Below, piece by piece: positions 47,242-59,200 of a stretch of 64,000 nt of DNA. The notes below the pieces were generated by a model. The model saw only the letters and a list, made by a program, of their open reading frames with translations, was not told the origin of the DNA and did no database searches. Made by a program: the position numbers and the translations under genes. Source of the stretch: Mactromeris polynyma (Eukaryota; Mollusca; Bivalvia; Venerida; Mactridae); assembly GCA_032209605.1 (NCBI GenBank), contig JASFXZ010000018.1, positions 2,607,904-2,671,903 on the forward strand, in the 5' to 3' direction. Within the stretch, counting starts at the first letter, position 1. Every line of letters begins with the position of its first letter.

Positions 47242-50200
47242 CTGTAATTATACGCGAGACACAGAATTACTGGGACTACTACATTCATAAAACATATGTT
47301 ATGAGTACAGCATTCATATATTATGTATACACACGTATACTCGTAGATAAACATATTAATGTATTCTGAACCTTTCTCAAGTTATTTACTTGTTTGTTTG
47401 GAAGTAGTATGTAGTTGGTAATAGTTTTTGGTTACAATCAGCTTGAACAATTATTATAAAACATATTGATTAAATCAATACTTAATGTTAACGTAGCACA
47501 CACAATCAATTTATTTGGCCTTTACTGCTTTTTTCACTCTGATTGCAACAGGACAATATAAATCTTCCGACATTGTTAATTCATCTCAACAAGGGAACAG
47601 AAATATGCCTGTTCCCGAGCATAGCTCGAATCAAAACCATGTCACCACTAAAAGCCACGTGACCCGTATAAGACGTCTAAATTAATATCTTAGAAATTGC
47701 AAAAACGCAATAATCTCAAATCAAGGCAAAATGAGTATTCCATATGATACGATTTAAAACTAGGACGTCCGTCCTAACTCTTAAATCTTTACAAGAAGGT
47801 AACCAATCTCATACCGTTAGATGAAAATTGACAAATCATAACTAATATTCATATTGTGAGAGAAAATAAGTTATTACTGGGAACGCCACATACATAAAAC
47901 ATTGCCTCTCCACACAGTCCTCCGGTAAAAACAACATTCCATAAAACACCAGGCATTTGAGGAAGCGCAACGGTAAGTACGCAAAGGAACAGTGGCGCAA
48001 GGAATTGTTTGGCTGACCATAAAGGAGACTTAGGAGCATTAATGAGGACAAACAAGGGCGATTTAATAGCTGCAACACATCGAAACACAATTCAATACAG
48101 CTGGTATCAATTGGTCGAAATGGGGAGGAAATAACATAAACACTATATCAATTGAAAGAATAGCACATGGGGGAAGGGAAATTTAACATGCATCTAAAAC
48201 ACAAATATAAATAATACCCATACATCGATTTACAGCATCTGAACTATCTGTAAAAATACTGGGAGTTTAAAACGAGTTAACAGCTAGGTAAACCTCACAC
48301 GTAATCACTATATGGTCATTATTTCCAACACATACACAGAAATTGACTTGGCTGTAACTTATCATGAAAACGTTTAATTTAAAAGCTATTAACCATTACG
48401 TAGATATAACAACAGACACACTGTAAAGAAACAAGCAGCCTCAGTTTGACCTTGCCTTCAGTAACTTATTTATTTACACCAGAATGCGAAATGACCACAT
48501 AATAGCCAATTAATAACCTAATGCAAAGTCAACCCGAACAAATGTAGTTAATAATTAGACATAATCGTAAATGCTGGTGATCAATAGGGAAAGGGAATGT
48601 TAAATAAAGACAAATATATAAATAAAATATTAAAGTATAGTGATGGAGAATATAAATGTACTAAGTGAGGATCAACTTGCGCAATAAAACAACACAATAT
48701 ATAGAAATGTGCCCTCGTTAATGTCACATGAAATCATAAGTATGTATTTTCATTAAATGACGTCATAACAAAGAAGCCTGGTAAAATCTTACTGATAGCT
48801 ATGCCTCAATGATGAGTACGTTATGTGTGCATAGAGAAATAATAATAAAATTTGCACCTTTTTCTGCGTAACCATCAATTAGACTTATTCTTAGAATAAC
48901 GTGGATTTCGCCATTGAATCAAACAAAATTACCAACGAAATTTAATTTAAAGACTAATGAATAAAGATACATAATAAACTAACATGCGATATAAATACAC
49001 TTTCTGATAGTTTGAGCAAGATGATTGATATATATATATATACTTTTAAACTCATGTTGCTGGGCCATTTTAACACTCGAATTACTGTGCCTTCAAATTT
49101 ATATATGAATGTATATGCGTTAACCAATCAAATAGCTCCAAAACAATAACATGACCTTGGTTCCAACATATACAGACACATTGACTAAGTAGGCAGTAAC
49201 TAATCATTAAAGGCAATAAACCATTACGTGTATATACTGAAATAAATAAGATTAGCAAGGATTACATACATAGCGATATACAATGTATATACATGTAATG
49301 TCTTTAAAATGACCACCATGTCCTATATAACAGATGCCTAATATAATGCTTTGTTGATTCGGTTAGGTCTAAAGTGTATTATTTGATATACACTATGAAG
49401 CAGGTGCAGCAGGAAATCTGACCAGTATACAAACCGAAGACAAACCCAACATTGGCATTCTTATAAACAAATTAACCGGTGTAAAATTTGCAAATTATTC
49501 AATGGTCCAGGAATGACGTTAGAACGATGTCAAATGGCCATTAGGGTGATGAATGCTGGCATGAAGGCAAGATGTTGGTGAATCGACCATTAGGCATCCG
49601 ATGTTGAAAGGAGATGACAAGGACAAGCCACGTTCAGGCAGACCCCAACAACAACTGTGTTAGAATACCGCTATATTGTTTTGACTTCAAGATGTAACAG
49701 ATTAATGTGGGTCACATGTTGGCTGTCCATGTCAGGAATGCAACCCGCACAACAGTTTGTGAAAGAACAGTCCCTAATAGGACTTCACGGACGTCGTCCT
49801 TACATTGGCATACCGTTAGTGCAACGTAATCATTCGTGACCTTGAGCGTTAAACGAAGAATGGCACAGCATGCCCTTAACAAGCTATAAACAGCATGAGA
49901 CAAAGATGTGTAGTTGTACTTGTTCGTTACAGGGGACATGCTCGATACTGACATATTTATGATTTGTCGATATGACCACTTCCATATTCAATGTGAATGA
50001 TTTCAGATGAGATAAAGTTTTCTATTAGTTAAACTATTGGAATTTCAACTGGAGGCACTGTCTTGTGTATGTGGCGTTCCCTGTTGTTACGTATTCTCTC
50101 TCTGATATCAAACAATTTAAGACGTGCGTAGATCTACCTTTGTTTATGTTTACTTTTATAAACCTTAATTATACGTACAAACAATAAACTATACCAACTT

Positions 50201-53200
50201 GCTAAACTAACTTTTTTCAGTTTATTTAAATATTTTAAAATCAGTTGATATCCCTATTAATTTGGAGAACAGTAATACCATATTGAAGGACAATAAATGA
50301 ATCATGGAAAAACTAGGACTCACCGTCCATTATTTTCTTTATTTTTGCCACCTTGTCCTGAAAAAAAACCCAAGATACATGTCAATACAACTGATATAAG
50401 CTAGCACATGAAAAGCTTGCACATGCTCATGCATTCTTCATATATCATTAATCATTTACCATATTCTTTTGAATTTCATAAATACTTTTAAATTATATAA
50501 ACTTCAGATATGGTGACATTGATTAAGGTGCCAACAAACATTTGTTTATAATTATAAATAAACTACTGAATATCAATCGAAGACAGACAGAGATTAAAAA
50601 AATAACTGTTTCCTTAAAAACATCTTGATATATGCATCCACATATGCTGGTAATCATAAATGTAGTCTGACAAAGCCTTAAAAACAAACTAAACAAATAA
50701 GCAGCTGAAAATCTATCCATTAACGTTTTTAGCAGAATACTGATAATGGACATTAAATCTACACAGAATTATGATAACGGCAGGGAATCTACAAATAATT
50801 CAGATAACGGATATTGAATCTACACAAAATTCGGATAACGGACAGGGAATCTACACAGAATTCAGATAACGGACAGGGAATCTACACAGAATTCAGATAA
50901 CGGACATTGAATCTACAAAGAGTTCTGCTTACAGACATGGAATATACATATAATTCAGATAACGGCTGGGAATCTACACAAAATTCTGATTACGAACAGG
51001 GAATCACTCAAATGGATTCAAAGAATAATAAGATTATTTCTATTAGACAATAATATTCAAACTACCACTTGCTCTGCGTCTTCGAAGAAGAAATATTACT
51101 GCAAATGCCACTAGTCCAGCAACAACAATACCACCAACAGCACCACCAACTATCATTCCAACATTACTTGAAGGACTTTCTTCTGAAATCAAGAATCATT
51201 TCAGCTTAAATCACAAGCATGCACTTGAATTCTATCTTCCAGCAAACTTTCAAGACTTCTCATTTTAAGTCTACAAGTAACCCATTTACCTACTGTGTCC
51301 TGGTAAGAGACTAGTTACATTGTGTACACCATCTCCATACATAATTTGTGATTGACACCTGTATACTTCAACATAAAATTCTGTATATGACTTTTTGTTG
51401 AAAAAAACGCAGTAAAAACACATCAAAATGAAATTACGTATAGACTGTTGGTTTTATTATTGTTACATGAATGTAAAAGTTGTAGAGAAGTAAATTGTAT
51501 GTGTAATATAATTTCTTCATGGTTGGATCAAACATATAGAAGATACAGGAATAATATGAGATATACATACAGTTGACTCCCGTTATGTCGTAAGTCGAAT
51601 TTTCCGAAAAATTCAAAATAAACATCAGGAGGCCATTCTTTTCGTGAGACAGTTCTAGATGACTGCTGTGTGTTTCATAAGAAAGACAAGTTTGTGAAAC
51701 TTGTTTAATTGCCATTTATGAACTGCTCTACTATATTTGTCTCAACGAACAGAATTTCATATATACAAAGAAAGATAACATTGGAACTTTTGTAAAACGT
51801 GTCTTAAGCGAGTTGGACTTAATGAGAGTCAACTGCATATCGATCGGAAGTTTTATCAATAAAGTATAATTTATTTTAAAAATTGTGCGCAAAAATAATT
51901 ATTTAAATGAACGAATTGTGTTTTACAGCCACCATCTTAGTCAATGTTCATAAATAGTATCCATGCAAACACCATGTTCAAACACAGTAGCAAATTACTG
52001 ATGTTCACACATGTAAGTAAAAGAGGGAGTCAAACACTTCAAAATGTTCAATCAGTATATCTCTATCAGTTGAATCTGTTGATGATTTTTAAGCTTGCCT
52101 TTATTTTATAATCATAAATTCTTGATAGACAAAAATCCTGTTTTTTACAAGTCATGGTATAATAGAAGTATCAGATACATTAAAGACCTATTGATGAAAA
52201 ATGACAAAGAAAATCAATTGTATCCTATAGTTCCAAAATATTTTGAACCAGTTTTATTCAGTAAAAAAGGAGTAGTATCACCATATAACCTGCTGATAAA
52301 ATCTAATGTTCTGACAACAAGTCAAAACAAATGGAAAAATGTGTACCATTTCCAACAAAATAAATTGAAAAATATTTATAGCTGGGTCTTTAATACAACA
52401 AATGACACATAACTACAATGGTTGCAAACTAGAATCAATCACATAATTTTAGCTACTTACATTTTATTATATAAATTGGGAATTTCATCTTCAGAAAACT
52501 GTACATTTTGTAATAAAGAAAATGAAACATTAATTCATTTATTTTGGGAATGCCCAATGATACAGAATATCATCTCAGAAATAATTCAATAAGTTAAAAA
52601 AATTGACATAGACATTGATAGTAAATTTTTATATTAGGTAGCCAAAAAAGATGTAACATGTTTTACCTACAATCTAAAAAATATATATACTTGTGTAAAA
52701 GAAAAAACACTATGCCGACATTGACATGCCTAAAAAAAGCCGTTCACTAGCCTTGGCAATTCAAAACAAAACAAATACAAAAGATGACAAAAAAAATAAC
52801 TGGACATTTGTAGCCGATTTTATTAATTAAATACATTTGTATAATAGTCAAAATATAAAGTAGCCAGGAACATTTATTGAATGCAAGTTCAACTTCTTTT
52901 TTTTTGGAGGGGAATATCATCATCTTTTATGAAGTTGTGAACCCTTAATGATACTTTCGAGATAACTATGAATAATATTATACTAATCTCAACCTAGTGT
53001 TAGTTAATAATTTCTGCGTTAGTGTAATATAACCTTATTCAAATTATTTGTATCACATTGAATCTTAACTTCATGGAAATACTAACCTTGTTTTCTTATG
53101 CATACTAACAGCTATTTTGTAAAGTATGGAGTGGGATGTCCTCGACCCACACATACTTATTTACGAGGAAAATAAAAATATGCCCCCTTCAAAAAAAAAA

Positions 53201-56200
53201 GTATGTCTCTATCGGATACATTATAATTTGAAGAATATGGATGTAGACAAAGACATGTGTGTCCAATTATTGGCTATATGTTATAATATGACAATAAAAA
53301 GTTATAAACATTGTCAACGTTCTTTAGAGTAAATTCAGGAGTCAAAATCAGATTCGCCGTAGTTTCTTTAGCGCCACTTTAAGTATTATTAACATCATTA
53401 ACACCAGAAATGTCCAGAAATGTCCAAAAGTTTAGATAACACAAGTCATAAATATCAGACTATTCAAAGAATATCAGCACATTTGCCATAACTGAGTTAA
53501 CAAAATCTGCCGTCAACTTTTTCGACAACTTGTATAACTTGGAAGCTGTCTTGCCAGACAGCCGTAAAATGAAGATGGTAATTTATTGATTGACATAGCC
53601 ACTTAACTATTGTTGTAATGTAATCCCTTTGATTTTCAAGACATTGGCACATTTATGTTACACTAATCAAGATTAATTTTAAATATTAATATATTTTATT
53701 CTTGCTCAATGTATGAATTTTATTACGCAGGCTACGCTGCTTATGCACTCTGTCCCTACGTATATCGGTACATTAGTACTCTATCGATCGTAATCAGTCA
53801 ACTGAAGTACGGAATCCCGGCATAAACATCTAGGCCATTGGTTAAATATTTCAGGTTATGAAATAGTGTAATGTATTATGTGTTGTAATGTCATTTTAAG
53901 CAAAAGATGCTGCTAAGATTCTGTATGTTCATACAATACATCTCGGCATCTCATGTCACTATTGATAACACGACGTCTAAGAGAGCGGTTGACGCATTAG
54001 CCGAAGCATTAGATATACGGCGCCGCTACACGAAATATCAGCAAACCACGAAGTTTTATTTGGACGTGATTGTCATCTACAAAGAATACTACCGTGGAAG
54101 TAACTAGTTTAAGTTAGTGAATGGCATTGGATAGTGCAATTTGTTTCAATTTTTGGGACTATCTTTTACCCAACTGGTAACCCCAAAATGGAAATCACTG
54201 TGTATAAAGTAAATTAAATTGCCTCCCTTTGTATTGAAATGAGAATAAATACACAACATTACCGCCCTTTTGTACATGTACGTAGAAAACCATGACGTCA
54301 TCATTCGGAAGGCAGGAACAGGGTGAGGGTATATTTGTTGACATTTCGATGTAAGAAGCGGTTTTTTCCGCCTGTATTTCACATAATTTAGTACAAATGA
54401 ATGTTCTTTATATATATTTATTACATAGCGATATATTGATCTTGCCATGCGGGTATTTTGATTTAAATGCTTGTACCTAAAGACGTCGGGATACTTTATT
54501 TTTCGTCTGCAACATTTAACAATATACATGTAGTTAACATGGAACAGTCATTTTCACGGAAACGTCCGTTTCAACTTCGACCGCACGGAATCTAGATCAA
54601 TGGGACTCTCCAAAATGGTCAACAATTCGAATGTACAAAACCTGAGGCAATCTGAGAAACCCCTCTCGCAAGACCATTCAAGAGAGTTTGTGTCATCTCT
54701 GACAGTGACTGATATTCCTGTGAAAAACAAGTCCTCTACTACAGACTGTTTGAAAGTGTTCTCCAAATTTCAAAGTTGTTTGTAAGCAAGTTATTTCCAT
54801 CTCTTTTACGTGTTGTCAATTTCATTACCAGCATATGATGAAAATTGCTACGCCATAATTTGTTGAATAATATCTAGAAACTATTTTTTTATTTATAATT
54901 TCATGTGAAACAATGATTTGATTGTCACAATATTATATATCAAATTAGTTCTTGTTTTCCACGATGTTAAGAAATATCACTTTAATGTTAATGTATACAT
55001 ATCACGAAAGTGAACCGCCCCCTTGGCAGCCGTGTTTTTAGTGAATCACAAAATTGAACAGTCTTACCCTTAATGACATTTAGGTGAAACTATTTTTAAA
55101 TCAGGCCTGTAGTTATTGACAAGTTTTCACTAGATACATATATGAAAAAGACTCCGCCCCTAGCAATCATGTAGATTGTCCATGTGAATTTTCATGAAAA
55201 TACTCCAACAAGCACATAACCGCTAGTTTGCTATCCTGAATGAGAGTACAAAATTACGTCATGCACTACAATTCATCGATCAGATTATTTGTGTGAAGTT
55301 CATAAATAGCATCAATAAACTGTAGAAGAAGTTCTCTCCTCAAATCTTTGAGAAGATCCAAGATAGCCACCAGTGTGGCATCTTGAATGCGGTCCAGGAA
55401 AGAAACTTGTCATGCACTCATCACACAGATTATTTGTGTTACGTTTCATGAAAATCCCCCATAAATGGTAGAAGTAGTCAATTGCTACATTCTTAAAGAA
55501 AATCCAAGATGGCCACCTGTTAGCCATCTTAAAATGAATGTGATCTTGGGAAAACATGTCAAAATCTACAACTCATAATGCATATAAGTTGTGAAAAGTT
55601 TCATAAAAATCCTACAAAAGCTGTAGAAATAGTTTGCGCCACAAATTTAATTAACCGACCGACCAACAGAGTGACTCCAGGATATTCCCCCAACCTTTGT
55701 TTGTGAGGGGGGGGGGGTATAAACACATAATGGTGTTAATGGTGTTAATGAGTTAGTATGTCTGTAACAAATATTGATACGAGAGTTAATAGTAATAGTT
55801 AGTGACCAAAATGACAACCAATATTGTAGTTCCATGGGAAAAAATAATATTTGAACAAACTTGTATGTGGAGATGAACGTCAGAATAACATTGGGGATGT
55901 TCTCAATGTATATTGGTACATTGTGAAAGGTAGACATAATAATTAATTTGTAATCTATGTTTCAGACATAAAACATAAGAAAACGGAGAATTGTCAGGGA
56001 TTGTCTCAAAGTATTTTTACAATATAAATACTGTAAACCATACAATATGTCTCTAATCAATTGATAACTCTTTTGAGGAACAGCATGTATTTGCTACATG
56101 AGTATACACTGCTGTGCATCATTGTGATGACCAAGAAATCTTTTCCTTTATAGGTCCTTTAACTGTTGCGATACATAAGTTAAACAACCAGAAGCACTTG

Positions 56201-59200
56201 GTTTCTTCTAGATAACATAATGCAATGTTGCGAGAAAATATGATCACATTCACAAGATCAATAAATGTTTCTGGAGATTCAATTATTATTTAAAAAAACT
56301 CACGGAAATATGAATATCTCTCCTGAGCAAATATAATATTGTCAAAACATTGGAAAACAAAACAGGTAGGTGTTTGTTTATTTTAAACTAGAATATATAT
56401 GTTCTTAAACTTATTTATGTGTAAATAAAAGTTAACAAAATAAGTTTTTGCTGATTAAGGCCTGTAACAATTTGCCGAAATACTTTGCGAACACCCCCAC
56501 TTTTACTCCATGTTCCGAAGTCCATATCTACATCCAAGTCCGCTCACATATGTCTAAAAGAAACATACAGTAAGCTGTCAGACAGATTTACATAATAATA
56601 ATCAAAATATTGCAGTTAGTGGAGTTTACTGCTGACTTTCATAGGTTATCATGAAAAATACAGAGAAAAAGGCTTGAAGACTATTGGACAAATTGTAAGA
56701 ACAATGAACACCGGCTTTAAGAACTTATTAAGGCACAAACCTAATGTATGAATGTTGACTTCTTCACGAATGCTTGAATTGCCAACACGATTCTGAGCGT
56801 AAATCTTCACTTGGTATGGTGTATTTGATTCTAGTTTGGTAAGAGTGTAATTCATTACATCACCACTCTCAATGACATAAATACTCTTCCATTGAATGTC
56901 AGACAATTTCTTGTATAACAATACGAATGTTTGAGTTGGTCCCCCATTGAATCCTGGTTTCCATTGTATAGTTGCCTCTGTTGTTTTGATGAGATCATTA
57001 ATTGGACCAAATTCCGTCGGTGAGTTTGGTATATCTAGCAGGAGAATTAAAATGATATTCATTAAACCAAGCAGTAGGGCATCATGATGTTATAGACATG
57101 TGTGAGAAATTCAAAATGTATTTCAACTTTATATTCAGTGAAAAAAATGGAACGAACAGTCATTATGATAGTCATGGTAGTTCTACATTGCTCACTTGCC
57201 TCCAACTGATCAAGCATTTTTATTTAATTTTATAAAGCACCAACATATGGTTGACAACAACATTTTCTAGGCTAAAATAAATACAGAAGACCACCCAAGG
57301 GACAGCCAAAAAGTGGTTGCTTAGTAAAGTGGTATCTTGATAGATACTGCCAAATTTATGTTTGAATGCCGATTTGAGCAACACTCAAAACGTGTAAATA
57401 CCACCCTCTTTCTAATCAAATGTGTCGATAATGTCAATATTGTAAATCCATTTAAACTAGGGATGTTAACAATTAACCTGTTAACAAATTAACAAGGTTC
57501 CCACTCTTTACCAAGAACAAACATACAAGGAATTTTCAAGGGTATTTTCACAAATTTCAAGGACCAAAACTGCATTTGTATACTGCTATTTTATTCATTC
57601 AACATGTCTTTCAAATTAATTTATTCCAAGAAAATTTAAATATTAAACTTCAATTTATGAATTTATATTACAAGAAAATGTTAAACTCACTCTGACACGA
57701 GTTTTCCAAGGCATGCAAATCTGCTATTTTTTATCTGATTAAAGTGGGGTTTTTAAAGCACACAATAATACAAAATTCCCGACATTTCCCCGTTTTTTGT
57801 TTTTTTCATTAAATTCAAGCACTTTTCCAGACCTGGAAAATGACATGAACAAATCAAGGACTTTTCCAGTTTTCCAGGAAGCGTGGGAACCCTGAATTTA
57901 CTCTTCCAACATGCTGTTGTCGGTTAGTAAATTACTAACCGGTTAATCGTTTATTTTGTACAAAAAATCTCACAAGATATCCGTAGTCACAATCTCAATA
58001 TTTTGTCCCTGAAAGGCGTGAAACCGTGGCATATGGGACAAAATTGATAATCCGTAACTATCAGTTTGATATGCGTTTGCTACAAAGATTTAATAAAAAG
58101 ATTAGTTAATTGTCGTTTCTTTCAAATGATAGTCAGAAAACCAGTCTGTGTGTCTGTGAATTTTAGGGATATTTAAATTGACAGATAAATGATGCTGTTA
58201 TTGTACTGAACTAAGCGTTTTAACATTATTGAATAGATTGTAACTGTCTGTTGAATGAATGTGCATTTGAATACTTCAATTTATCATAATATTATGATTG
58301 AAATAAAAAAAAGAGGGACATGGTGGCCCTTTGTCGCTCACCTGAGTACATTGCCATCTTGTCTTCAAGAGAGTCTAAGATAATTTTCAATGATTTGACC
58401 TAGTAACCTACTTTTTGACCAAATATAACCCAGTACCACACTGGACTTGCATTTTATTAAGACAAACATTCTGATCAAGTTTTATGTAGTACTGGTAGAA
58501 AATGCAGCCTCCTGAGAATCCTAACGGATTTTCAACTATTTGATTCTGTGACCTAGATTTTGACCTCAGATAACCCAGTTTCAATCTTGACCTATATTTT
58601 ATTAAGGCAAACATTTTGACCAAGTCTCATGTACATAAATAAAAAATGTAACCTCTGGAGTGTTAACAAGGTTTTACTATAATTGGATTTCGAGCTGAGG
58701 TGAGCTAAAAATTATGTTTTATTAAAAATAATTGACATGATTGATATTTATTTTTGTTTTTATAATTTATGTTCAGTATCTAGCAAAAATAAAACACTAC
58801 CCGAACTAGTACAAACGTGAGAATATAAGTCTAGTTTACCAATGTCATGGTAAAAATTTACACAGCAAAATATGAAACACTTTACGCAGGGATGCCAACA
58901 GTGAAGTATGAAAAAAGAGGAACATTTTGCCGGGGTTCAAGGTAGTCGCGAATGTGGGGAACCGGGGCGAAGTCCCCAGAAGAACATTTATTTTAGGCAT
59001 TTTAGCATCATTTTGGAAGGGTTTCCTTGAAGATTTTGCTGTAATACACAGTTGCTTCTGATGTAAAAAACATTCTGGTATTGGCAGACAACTTATTTTC
59101 ACCTTTCATAAGTTATTTCATGCCCTTATCATTCTTATTGTACAATCATGTTACAATGTTGGAATATTAATCTCTCATTTTGCTTCCCTTATGTTATAGA

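Noticed and set aside
53126..53332. 68-codon plus-strand frame with Lys-rich text
   Set aside because: Starts after a possible acceptor but has no partner exon and no known domain; it could be chance in AT-rich intron.
54554..54785. Overlapping frames on both strands
   Set aside because: Neither has splice sites fitting the receptor's phases; no family recognised.
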